Below, one piece after another: positions 51,986 through 60,387 of a stretch of 64,000 bases of DNA. The notes under the pieces were generated by a model. It was not told the origin of the DNA and did no database searches. It saw only the letters and a program-made list of their open reading frames with translations. The position numbers were made by a program, and so were the translations under genes. Position 1 is the stretch's first letter. Each line of letters starts with the position of its first letter. Source of the DNA: Cytophagales bacterium (lineage in GTDB: Bacteria; Bacteroidota; Bacteroidia; Cytophagales; Cyclobacteriaceae); NCBI GenBank assembly GCA_033344775.1, contig JAWPMT010000006.1, positions 124,001 to 188,000 of the forward strand. Direction: 5' to 3'.

Positions 51986-53488
51986 TCAATTGACTACTAC
52001 CCGAAAAATTTTTGAATCGATCTGAATCAAATAAGTTCCTGGGGAATTGATTTGAACCAAATCGGGCAGATTCTCTTGTGTGATGATGTTGTGTGGGACT
52101 GGTTTGCCAAAAGCGTCGTAAACTTTCACTTCCGGATTATTACTTTCCTTCGCGATAATGCGGAATTGCCCGGTAGAACTAGGATTTGGATAAACTGAAA
52201 CATCCTGGAAATTGCAAAAGCCCATGTCTACTTCAGGGACTGAACCTATACCAGTGGTCCTGCGCACTTCAATGAATTCCCGAAGGCCATACTCCACATG
52301 TCCTTCATCAAAATAGTCAAAAGACCTCCTGAAATCATCCTGACTGAATCCAAAAGACGCGTCGAACCTCTCATCGGTTTCAACATAGGGATCAAGTAGG
52401 TCTTCCAAATCACTAAGCAGCGGAAACAACTCACCTTGCGTAAAGTAGAGGCTGAATACCTTATTCAAACACGCATGATATCTATTGCGATATTCGGGCA
52501 CCTCTAAAATTCTGCTGGTAAGTGGTCTTGCTTGTCCATGGCGATGAAAGTGATTTAAATCTCGGGTAGCCCAGTCCCGGCTCACCCAATCAATGCCCCA
52601 GGTATTGTCCGTATCATAAGCAATGAATTCAAACTTGCCACTGTGATCATCGTAGAAGAGGTAATAATTGTTATTGAGATAGCTGTAGCCATCCCAGTGT
52701 CCCGTTACCGCTTCAACCGCTAGCTGTCGAATGAATCGGTCCACCTGAAAAACTTGTTGGATCTCCTCCCGAAAATTTTCATCTGAAGTGTTATTCAATA
52801 CCTCCGCAAATGCCTGTAGCTCTGCCCGGGTATCGTTTTCCTCATTCATTTTCGATTCGTAGAGCTCATTGTTGAGTAGTCGGCCATTGTCTTCCAGGGT
52901 AGCACTGAAGGAACATTTGTAAAGGAATCCGTCTTCATGTCCGAATCGTCGGTCAACGAACTCATCATCGATTTGTTCTATCATCAAATACACCCCCATG
53001 TACTCCTCATTGAAATACAAGGCCGCCGGGGCTACCCTCGGAGCAGGCACATCCATTTGTCGATACAACTTCATCGTCAACAATTCCCGGACATGCGAAG
53101 GATCATTGACATTCGGCTTTAAGTTGATTTTTTTATGACGATAAAACTTCTCTCCACCAAATTCTCGAAAATCGACCTTGAAAGATTTCTTGAGATGGCC
53201 TCGTGCGGTGTTGCCGCGCAGGCGTACCCCTACATTGCGAACTGTCGCGTTGTTCAGACTTGAGTTGTTGAAAGTGACATCAGCGGTTACATAAGTTTCG
53301 CTGAATCGATTTTCATTGGCCAATAGAAAAGCCTTGTCTGCTTCCGAAAGGGTTACTCGGATTTCGGTGACTTCATTTTCACGAAAAACTTGATCTTCCC
53401 TCGGATTGAACTCCTGACCAAAAAGGAAGCTGGAAAAAAACAGGAATAACAAAAACGGGTAAATCCTACGGTCAGAATCCAAACCCAT
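51986..53488 (-). CDS. CotH-kinase-like protein with T9SS sorting tail (500 aa)
   Basis: The start at 53488 (MGLDSDRRIYPFLLFLFFSS) gives a signal peptide and a 17-base overlap with the upstream gene; the frame itself is open to 53581. The CotH fold is indicated by GVRLRGNTARGHLKKSFKVDF, KKINLKPNVNDPSHVRELL, YFNEEYMGVYLMIEQIDDEFV and FIAYDTDNTWGIDW. CotH proteins are atypical kinases that phosphorylate secreted proteins. The last 75 residues (DVSVYPNPSSTGQFRI to YLIQIDSKIFRVVVN) are a T9SS sorting domain, so it is predicted to be secreted or surface-bound. Substrate unknown; the giant co-operonic protein is a candidate. Confidence 0.88.
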   Translation of the reverse strand: MGLDSDRRIYPFLLFLFFSSFLFGQEFNPREDQVFRENEVTEIRVTLSEADKAFLLANENRFSETYVTADVTFNNSSLNNATVRNVGVRLRGNTARGHLKKSFKVDFREFGGEKFYRHKKINLKPNVNDPSHVRELLTMKLYRQMDVPAPRVAPAALYFNEEYMGVYLMIEQIDDEFVDRRFGHEDGFLYKCSFSATLEDNGRLLNNELYESKMNEENDTRAELQAFAEVLNNTSDENFREEIQQVFQVDRFIRQLAVEAVTGHWDGYSYLNNNYYLFYDDHSGKFEFIAYDTDNTWGIDWVSRDWATRDLNHFHRHGQARPLTSRILEVPEYRNRYHACLNKVFSLYFTQGELFPLLSDLEDLLDPYVETDERFDASFGFSQDDFRRSFDYFDEGHVEYGLREFIEVRRTTGIGSVPEVDMGFCNFQDVSVYPNPSSTGQFRIIAKESNNPEVKVYDAFGKPVPHNIITQENLPDLVQINSPGTYLIQIDSKIFRVVVN

Positions 53489-56400
53489 CGTCATCATCGT
53501 CCTCTTCGATGGTGTCAAAATTCTCTTCCTCCAGGTTAACATCCGTCGGAGAAACGAGGTTGTAGGGTTCTGTAATGCCAAAATACTTTTCCCTGAAATT
53601 ATTGATAAAAGTTAGTGTTTCTGTTTCATCGGCAGCGAGCAGAATCAGTTCTCCGGGACGGGCCCGATCTTCATTGGAGTTTTCCTCTATCGCCGTATTA
53701 AACTCACTGTTGGAGGAATAAACCGCAAGGTGATTGTCTTCATAGCCAAAGAAATACCAGGTTCCGGGTGCTGCTTGCAGGAATAAGTTCATGATGTCTC
53801 CACCGGCCTCTCCTTTTTTGAATTCAAGGAAACCATCCATTTTGGCATTGATGTCCTGCTCCAACATGTTGGAAATACCTAATTTGGTGGTGTTGTGCCA
53901 CGCGCCATGTTCTTTGTTCCATTGCATCTTCACACCCGAAATCACCAGTGACTTCAGCAATTCCGGACTGACTTCCAGCAACGGTACATAGTCTCTTAAG
54001 GAACCTGTTTCATAGCCTCTGGCAGGAGCTTCTCCAACGATATTCGCCAAATTCACCAGGGTTTCAACTTCAATGTCGTTCGCAGGGGGATTACCCAACC
54101 TTTCCACAATGTCCAGCAAGTCTTGCGCCATCAACTGAAGTACCGGTGCATTAATCTGATAATCCATCGTAATGAATGCATCGATATCGTAATCACCTTC
54201 AGTACGGTTTCCACGTCCCAATACAGCAGCATCTACTTTTACCTGATTGGATTCCACATCCAAAAACGTAACCGGCCCCTCAAAAATCACTGACTGGGTG
54301 CTGTCTTCATAGATCAAGGTGTGCCCTTCATATGTTTCGCCAAGGGCTTTACTTTCTTTTTCAATACTAAAGGTCCCATCCTGATTGTAGCGTAATGATC
54401 CCTTTGCCATGAAGAAATCCACATGATCCGGTTGTTGACGCTGCTCAACAAATGTGGGATAAATGTTGCCTGCATTACTGTAATGTAAACCGGCTACTGC
54501 CTTGCTGCCATCATCGAACAAAGCATTTTCAAAATCAACGACTACATCAGTTTCGTCTTCGGTTCTTGAATAAGTCACCCATTCATTTTGAGCAATACTT
54601 GGTATGATTGGCTTCACCGCACCATCCAGTTCCAGTGCTTGCTTGTAGGCTTTTAGGGTGATCCCTCCTTTGAATAAGAACCCTTCTGCTACTTCCAGGT
54701 TTTTCGTATCTGGAATGATTCCTTCTGCAACACTGTACTCAACGGAATCTCCTCGAATGAAAGCCGTTTCTGTGTCAAAAGTTCGAAATTGAATGTCAAA
54801 TGTGTCTGCACCTATCGGCAACAGATAAGTCGCTCCACCGGAAAATGCATTCCTGGATTCCACATCGATCGTTGCATCAAACAGGTAGTGATAGGTACTG
54901 TCATTTTCAAAGATCACTTCCGCATCTTCAAATGTTTGCAAGACAGAGTTGGCGAGTACCGTCATTTCATTTTCCTTGGGAATGATCTCGGCATCTGCAA
55001 CAGCAATGAATGGAATGCCTTCCACATCCATTTCCTGGCTATTGATATCGTAAGTCGCTTTCGTTGCATTGAATGCCAGGGAGTCCAGGTCTTCTCTCGT
55101 GGAATAGAAATAAGATTCTTCGAGCAACACATTTTCAGGCTTTTCCATCGTAATGATGGAATCTTCCAGGAACCAGGTCGCATTGGTGATGGATGTATTC
55201 AGGGCTGCATAGGGAAACGAAATCGCCGCTACACCCGTGATTTCAGGGGTTACATCTGCTTCGTTCTTCACCAGATCAAAATACAGGGCAATGTCATCGC
55301 CTTCCATCGCAGGTTTTTCCGGGTCGTCAGTGAGTACTTTGAATATGGCATGCCTCGCTGAGTAAGAAAGCTCCTCAAAAGCAAACTCCTCGGACTCTGC
55401 TGTAGAACCCCTCGTGGCGATCATACCCGATCCGTACACGCCTTTGGTCGTGATGTTGGCCTCCCCGGTCAGCTCCGCAGTAGCATTGTAAAATTTGAAC
55501 GGTTCGTTCACTGTTCTCAGATACATACTGTCCTTTCGTGGTAGCCAGTACATGCGGAAAGCCCCAAGTTTCGCATCAGGATAACTGGCTTCTCCCAGTG
55601 TTCCCGGTCGAATTTCTCCTTGCTGACCATCTGCTGTTACGGAATCCGGATAGTAGATAAAGTCTCTTGAAAAGATCGTAGAGGTCAAAAAGTCAATCTT
55701 TCCTCCACCTCGAATACCACGGCTATTCAACGTGATTTTTTCATAAGTTCGGGCACTGGTTTTATAGAGGTTATACCCTTCTTCAGGGATATTGTGCACA
55801 AAACCGAGGGATCGGTCTTTTTGAATGTGCAGGGTGTCTTCAAAGGGAGGGAAAATATCCCCGGAATTAAATTCTCCGGGAAACTCAATGGAAGACGCAT
55901 CGTCCCGGTCTATACTATCTACTTCTAATGGTGGAATGATGAATCTTACCGATTTATCGTAGGCGCCATCCAACACATCCTCCCCATCGAAGTACACAAT
56001 GGCCTCCTTATCCGTAACAAAGTAAGGATAAGCATCTGTTTTATCGTGTCCTGCTCTATTGGAAGGTTTGTTCAGGAAAAGCTGACCTGAGGTTTCGGTC
56101 AGGTGATTGGCCAATGCCTCTCTATTTGCCGGATTGTGAGAAGCCGCGGTTGAATCTTCTGGTGGCAACTGAATGCGAATGGAATCAATCTGCGGCATGT
56201 TGATCAGGAAATTCTCATAATCGAACTCAAAATCCTGGCCTTTGTATTTGAAGTCGATCGCATCAATGGCTCCATCGAACTTGATGTTTCTGTTCTCACC
56301 AATCCTTACGATACCTCCTTCTGGCTCTATGGTGATTTCATAGTCTGTAGTCACATAGAATTTTTCGACTCCTCGCGCCACAATCTCCATTGAATCCAAT

Positions 56401-58442
56401 CGCATCGAAGCATTGGGTCCTCTGGAAATCAGGGAAGAAACAAAAAGATTGTCATAGTCCTTCCTTTTGGCTGATGCCTCATAGTAGTGGAAAGCACGAT
56501 CGTGTAATTTAACCAGTCCGGTTGATGGGTCGTAATCACAGAAGTTGTACTGTTCGAGCATCTTCATGGCTCCTTTGAGCAATCGGACGTCTATTTTGGT
56601 CAGTGCTGCGATCTCATCAATCACAAACTCTTTGATTTCAAATTGCTTGGCATAAGCGACGGAGATGGCTATTGGGTGAAACCCGAAAGGACCTGTCAAC
56701 CTTCTAAAACGTGTCGTACTGAAAAAATCTTCCGACTCAAATGAAGCTGGCACCAGGTCTTTTCCATTCAGAATACTAAAATCTACCGAATCGGAAGTGG
56801 TGTTCCAACGAATGAGATCCGCATTGATGATCATCCCATGATACGAAGAAGTAAAGGAGGTCACACTGTGTTTCTTATCTCGGAGAACTGTCAAATTTTC
56901 ATCAGACATACGATATTCCATCTCCACCGATGGGTGATAAATGGAATCTTCTCCGATATAAATGGTCATGCTGGCTTTTTCCGAGGTGATCGTAGAATCC
57001 TCTCTAAATGCGAACTTCTGCGCACGGAAGAGGATCTTATTTCCGTTGCTGTTCGAGACTTCAAGTGTCCCTGGTTTTCTTGAAATAGATGCTCCGAAAA
57101 GTTTGTTGCCCCGGAATTCTACACCTCCAGTGTAGACTACTTTGCCTCCGGGAAATCGTAATACGGCATCAGCTTCATAGGAAGTAAAGACCGGATAGTT
57201 ACTTAAAGCCCGGGAAGGCCGTTTGACACTTCTGTAACTAAATACTCCTTCAACTTCCTTGTCCAAAAACCCTGGAAAGCTGATCTTGGCATTGGGCGTT
57301 TTAAATACGGGGCGGTCCGTTCTTAAATTAAATTGTCCGAGGGCGATCTCAGCTCCTCTCATCCTTACATTTTGACGAGGCCACTCCAGAATGCCGCTCT
57401 CCCCTACAAAAGTGTTGTTTTGCAACAGGTTGTTGCCTTTTACTTTTCGGATTGAGAGGGAATCGTATGGCGTAAGGACTATTAATTGTATGTCTCTCAA
57501 ATCAATGGTAGGTCCTTTGATAGCCGGGTGCAGGTAATTGTTTTTTTCCAGCGCAACATAGTCTGTCTCCTGCGGAACGATCTCGTCTCTGACCAATTGC
57601 TGTCTTACGGGGGTATTTTGTGCCGGTTCATCTGACAAAGTATCACTTCCGGTATTGGTATTGTCGTCCCAACTGCTATTATCCTCCCAACCATCGTCGT
57701 TGCCCCAGGAGTCATCATTGCCCCAACTATCGTTGTTTCCCCAATCGTCGTTTCCCCAGTCCGCGTTATCATCCCAGCCGTCATCATCCGCTGCAACATC
57801 TTCTGCGGCGACTGCTGCTGGAGCAGGATCTTCTTCTACAACAAGCGGTGCATTGAGGTCTTCTTCAGGATCATCTTCGCTCGGGATCAAGTCCAAAATA
57901 GAAGTGGGTCCTTCAAAGTCCACCAGCTTGAAATCATAAGTGCCTCCGGGAACCTGCACGGTCAATGCCCTCGAAAAATGAAGGTAGCGCCGGGCGAAAA
58001 AGGTATTCATCCCAAGAAGAAAATCGGCGTACTCCTCTCGATTGAGGGTTTCGACTACTTGGAGGTTGATGTCCAGAACGTTATCAAGTTCTATGGCATC
58101 GATCCTTTCCTGTGCCATGGAATAGGCCAGATAGCTGAAAAAATGCCAGTAATAGGGATTGAATGGATACCCTTTGCGCTTCATGGCAAAGGCAATCTGT
58201 ATGATCTTTTCTTTGTGGGCTGAATTGAATTGGCCGTTCCAGGCATTGTTGAAATCAAAAGCAACCTTATTGCCAGCTTCTGTTCCCATCCGCTGCAAAT
58301 AAGCAACTGCCTGATTTTTGAATATCGCAGGTTCTTCCGAAAACTTCTGAGCTACGGATGACCATGCCATGAAAAACAAGAGGGCCGTCAAGCCAATTGT
58401 CTTGCTTCCAATACCGCAAAACGCAAATCGTTGAACCATCAC
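53472..58442 (-). CDS. Giant secreted beta-rich protein with Asp/Trp-rich low-complexity segment (1656 aa)
   Basis: Not a family I recognise. Signal peptide near MMVQRFAFCGIGSKTIGLTALLFFMAWSSVA, then a helical N-terminal domain (about 35-180). A low-complexity acidic stretch (about 214-262) has repeated W-G-N-D-D units. A long beta-repeat body follows, with motifs such as GVFSYRSVKRPS, FPGGKVVYTGGVEFRGN and YFYSTREDLDSLAFNATKATYD, and it ends in an acidic TIEEDDDDDGFGF. The beta-strand regularity suggests a large envelope or cell-surface protein. There is no T9SS tail, although the downstream CotH gene, overlapping by 17 bases, has one. It lies 25 bases after prmA on the same strand. Confidence 0.85.
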   Translation of the reverse strand: MMVQRFAFCGIGSKTIGLTALLFFMAWSSVAQKFSEEPAIFKNQAVAYLQRMGTEAGNKVAFDFNNAWNGQFNSAHKEKIIQIAFAMKRKGYPFNPYYWHFFSYLAYSMAQERIDAIELDNVLDINLQVVETLNREEYADFLLGMNTFFARRYLHFSRALTVQVPGGTYDFKLVDFEGPTSILDLIPSEDDPEEDLNAPLVVEEDPAPAAVAAEDVAADDDGWDDNADWGNDDWGNNDSWGNDDSWGNDDGWEDNSSWDDNTNTGSDTLSDEPAQNTPVRQQLVRDEIVPQETDYVALEKNNYLHPAIKGPTIDLRDIQLIVLTPYDSLSIRKVKGNNLLQNNTFVGESGILEWPRQNVRMRGAEIALGQFNLRTDRPVFKTPNAKISFPGFLDKEVEGVFSYRSVKRPSRALSNYPVFTSYEADAVLRFPGGKVVYTGGVEFRGNKLFGASISRKPGTLEVSNSNGNKILFRAQKFAFREDSTITSEKASMTIYIGEDSIYHPSVEMEYRMSDENLTVLRDKKHSVTSFTSSYHGMIINADLIRWNTTSDSVDFSILNGKDLVPASFESEDFFSTTRFRRLTGPFGFHPIAISVAYAKQFEIKEFVIDEIAALTKIDVRLLKGAMKMLEQYNFCDYDPSTGLVKLHDRAFHYYEASAKRKDYDNLFVSSLISRGPNASMRLDSMEIVARGVEKFYVTTDYEITIEPEGGIVRIGENRNIKFDGAIDAIDFKYKGQDFEFDYENFLINMPQIDSIRIQLPPEDSTAASHNPANREALANHLTETSGQLFLNKPSNRAGHDKTDAYPYFVTDKEAIVYFDGEDVLDGAYDKSVRFIIPPLEVDSIDRDDASSIEFPGEFNSGDIFPPFEDTLHIQKDRSLGFVHNIPEEGYNLYKTSARTYEKITLNSRGIRGGGKIDFLTSTIFSRDFIYYPDSVTADGQQGEIRPGTLGEASYPDAKLGAFRMYWLPRKDSMYLRTVNEPFKFYNATAELTGEANITTKGVYGSGMIATRGSTAESEEFAFEELSYSARHAIFKVLTDDPEKPAMEGDDIALYFDLVKNEADVTPEITGVAAISFPYAALNTSITNATWFLEDSIITMEKPENVLLEESYFYSTREDLDSLAFNATKATYDINSQEMDVEGIPFIAVADAEIIPKENEMTVLANSVLQTFEDAEVIFENDSTYHYLFDATIDVESRNAFSGGATYLLPIGADTFDIQFRTFDTETAFIRGDSVEYSVAEGIIPDTKNLEVAEGFLFKGGITLKAYKQALELDGAVKPIIPSIAQNEWVTYSRTEDETDVVVDFENALFDDGSKAVAGLHYSNAGNIYPTFVEQRQQPDHVDFFMAKGSLRYNQDGTFSIEKESKALGETYEGHTLIYEDSTQSVIFEGPVTFLDVESNQVKVDAAVLGRGNRTEGDYDIDAFITMDYQINAPVLQLMAQDLLDIVERLGNPPANDIEVETLVNLANIVGEAPARGYETGSLRDYVPLLEVSPELLKSLVISGVKMQWNKEHGAWHNTTKLGISNMLEQDINAKMDGFLEFKKGEAGGDIMNLFLQAAPGTWYFFGYEDNHLAVYSSNSEFNTAIEENSNEDRARPGELILLAADETETLTFINNFREKYFGITEPYNLVSPTDVNLEEENFDTIEEDDDDDGFGF
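57655..57800 (-). repeat. Low-complexity coding repeat (W-G-N-D-D units)
   Basis: Near-repeats of an 18-30 base unit encoding DDWGN/DSWGN-like strings (GGNDDWGNNDSWGNDDSWGN type). Such tracts are prone to length change by slippage. Confidence 0.7.
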
Positions 58443-58467
58443 CTAAAGTTAGGCATTAATAAACGCA

Positions 58468-59304
58468 TTAATCACCGATACGGTTGAATAGGAGTGCCGA
58501 CCAATCGTCTTTTGAGACGCTTTTGATCAGTTTTAGTCCCAATTTGGAAGCTGCTTGTTCCAGATCAGGAATGTCTTTTTCATAAAAACCACTCAGAAAC
58601 AATTGTCCCTCATCGTTCATCAAACTGACATAGTTGTCAATTTCTGCTAACAAGACATTTTTATTGATGTTAGCGATGACAATATCAAATGTTTGATCAA
58701 ATGTCAGGTTTTTGATCTCACCCTGCTCAACACGAATTCCTTCAAACCCATTTAACGACAAATTGTCCAAACTATTTTCTATGCACCAGTCGTCAATGTC
58801 GGTGGCTTCCACATGTGAGGCTCCTAATTTCAGGGCCATGATGGCTAAAACACCTGTTCCTGTCCCGACATCCAGCACAGATTTGTCTTTGAAATCCACG
58901 TCCAATTGTAAGGAGAGCATTTGTGAAGTGGTTGCATGATGACCGGTACCGAAGGACATTTTGGGCATGATCAATATTTCGTGATCAAAATCCCCCTTAA
59001 TATCATGAAAAGGGGCCCGAACCAATACCCGATCATCGACGATGACAGGATCGAAATTCTTTTCCCAGGCCTCATTCCAGTTGGTTTTGGCCACTTTTTC
59101 TACGGTGTAACTCATTGCACCCATCGCCTCATATCGTGCGATGGCCTCTTTAAGTGCAGGTTCATCGAATGATTCGCCTTCCAGGCTGGCGGTGAGTCCT
59201 TCGGGTAATTCCTGAATGGCGGAAAAGCCTAATACGTCCAGCTCAGCGATAAGGAGATCTCGCTGTAGTTCGCTACAGCTGATATTTACGGTAAGAAAAT
59301 CCAT
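58468..59304 (-). CDS. prmA: Ribosomal protein L11 methyltransferase (278 aa)
   Basis: PrmA trimethylates ribosomal protein L11 at several amino groups using S-adenosylmethionine. The N-terminal substrate-recognition domain (MDFLTVNISCSELQRDLLIAEL) is followed by KTNWNEAWEKNFDPVIV. The methyltransferase core then has SFGTGHHATTSQM, DVGTGTGVLAIMALKLGA, ATDIDDWCIENSLDNLSLNG and IVIANINKNVL. The ATG at 59304 overlaps the DUF6150 stop (TGATG), so it is translationally coupled. A TTG at 59307 would extend it by one residue. Length fits the family. Confidence 0.95.
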   Translation of the reverse strand: MDFLTVNISCSELQRDLLIAELDVLGFSAIQELPEGLTASLEGESFDEPALKEAIARYEAMGAMSYTVEKVAKTNWNEAWEKNFDPVIVDDRVLVRAPFHDIKGDFDHEILIMPKMSFGTGHHATTSQMLSLQLDVDFKDKSVLDVGTGTGVLAIMALKLGASHVEATDIDDWCIENSLDNLSLNGFEGIRVEQGEIKNLTFDQTFDIVIANINKNVLLAEIDNYVSLMNDEGQLFLSGFYEKDIPDLEQAASKLGLKLIKSVSKDDWSALLFNRIGD

Positions 59305-59627
59305 CAATCATTGCACCCTGCAAAGGATTCAGTGTCGGTAAAAAAAACGGAAAAATGTGCTTCGTCAGGATCATCCGTGAAATACAGCCGGTACCGGGCT
59401 TGTCTTTCTTTGTTTACAAAATGCCAGTGTCCCGGCCGGTCTGCAAACAGTCGATTGTCCTGATCAAAGACTAAAACATCCGCAAAACTCTCTGAATCTT
59501 GCTCAAAAACGATGAAATCAGCTTCCTTTTTTGAATAGACCTCATACATCACTCCAAAAACGTCACAGTATGGATTCTGGACAGGAAGTAGGGGAATGAC
59601 AAGGGCAAAAAGGAAGCTTGGGATCAA
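59304..59627 (-). CDS. DUF6150-like secreted protein (107 aa)
   Basis: The start is a TTG at 59627 that overlaps the tpiA stop (TTGA); a longer frame into tpiA is not credible. The N-terminus LIPSFLFALVIPLLPVQN is a signal peptide or membrane anchor. The body, CDVFGVMYEVYSKKEADFIVFEQDSESFADVLVFDQDN and then WHFVNKERQARYRLYFTDDPDEAHFSVFFTD, is built of short repeated strand-turn segments with many Phe and Asp, the pattern I associate with DUF6150. It is embedded between tpiA and prmA and coupled to both. Function unknown. Confidence 0.75.
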   Translation of the reverse strand: MIPSFLFALVIPLLPVQNPYCDVFGVMYEVYSKKEADFIVFEQDSESFADVLVFDQDNRLFADRPGHWHFVNKERQARYRLYFTDDPDEAHFSVFFTDTESFAGCND

Positions 59628-60385
59628 AATGATTTGGCTATGTCTACAAAGTCGCGGGATTTGAGGCTGGCTCCACCTACCAATCCGCCATCTACGTCCA
59701 GGCAAGCAAACAATTCTGCTGCGTTTCCTGGTTTCACACTGCCTCCGTACAAGATAGAAATGCTGTTAGCTGTTTCATCACTGTACTGGTTGGCAATCTC
59801 TTTTCTAATAAAGGCGTGCATTTCCTGTGCTTGAGAAGCACTGGCTGTGACACCCGTTCCGATGGCCCAAACAGGCTCATAGGCAATCACCACTTTCTTA
59901 ATGTCTTCTGCAGAAAGATCAAAAAGACTTTTGGCAACCTGTTCTGCGACTAATTTGAAATGATCGCCGGCTTCACGAACATCCAGCTTTTCTCCACAGC
60001 AGAAAATAGGTGTCAATCCTGCATCTAGTGTGGCCCTGGTTTTTTTGGCAAGCAATTCGTGATCTTCTCCAAAGTACTCTCGTCGCTCACTATGACCAAT
60101 CACAATGTGTGTCGCGCCGATGGACTTGATCATATCAATAGATACTTCTCCCGTGTACGCGCCACTGGCTTCTTCATGGCAATTTTGGGCCCCAACAGTA
60201 ACATTGTCGGAAGCACCTACCAACGATTTTACAGCTCCAATGAATGGAAATGGTGGGATCAGTACGATTTTGACATCACTTTTCACTTCATCTTTGGCCA
60301 TGTTCACTACTTCAGAGGCCAGTTGTTGGCCGTCCAAAAGGGCGGTATTCATTTTCCAGTTTCCTGCCGCAATTTTCTTTCTCAT
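59624..60385 (-). CDS. tpiA: Triosephosphate isomerase (253 aa)
   Basis: Interconverts dihydroxyacetone phosphate and glyceraldehyde 3-phosphate in glycolysis. The catalytic residues are all visible: Lys11 in GNWKMN, His98 in IGHSERREYFGE and Glu170 in AYEPVWAIGTG. The phosphate-binding loop is ISILYGGSVKPGNAAEL and VDGGLVGGASLKSRDF near the end. The start is two bases after the uvrA stop, so the pair is cotranscribed. The length of 253 is normal. Confidence 0.97.
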   Translation of the reverse strand: MRKKIAAGNWKMNTALLDGQQLASEVVNMAKDEVKSDVKIVLIPPFPFIGAVKSLVGASDNVTVGAQNCHEEASGAYTGEVSIDMIKSIGATHIVIGHSERREYFGEDHELLAKKTRATLDAGLTPIFCCGEKLDVREAGDHFKLVAEQVAKSLFDLSAEDIKKVVIAYEPVWAIGTGVTASASQAQEMHAFIRKEIANQYSDETANSISILYGGSVKPGNAAELFACLDVDGGLVGGASLKSRDFVDIAKSF

Positions 60386-60387
60386 GA

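Noticed and set aside
57605-57939. Ser/Gln-rich, Met-rich and Pro/His-rich open frames over the low-complexity stretch
   Set aside because: They arise from the repeated W-G-N-D-D coding tract in other frames; no start or conservation supports them.
59628-59705. Longer N-terminus for the DUF6150 protein
   Set aside because: It would be encoded antiparallel-independent inside tpiA in another frame with a Trp/Arg-rich sequence that is not signal-like; the TTG at 59627 gives a good leader.
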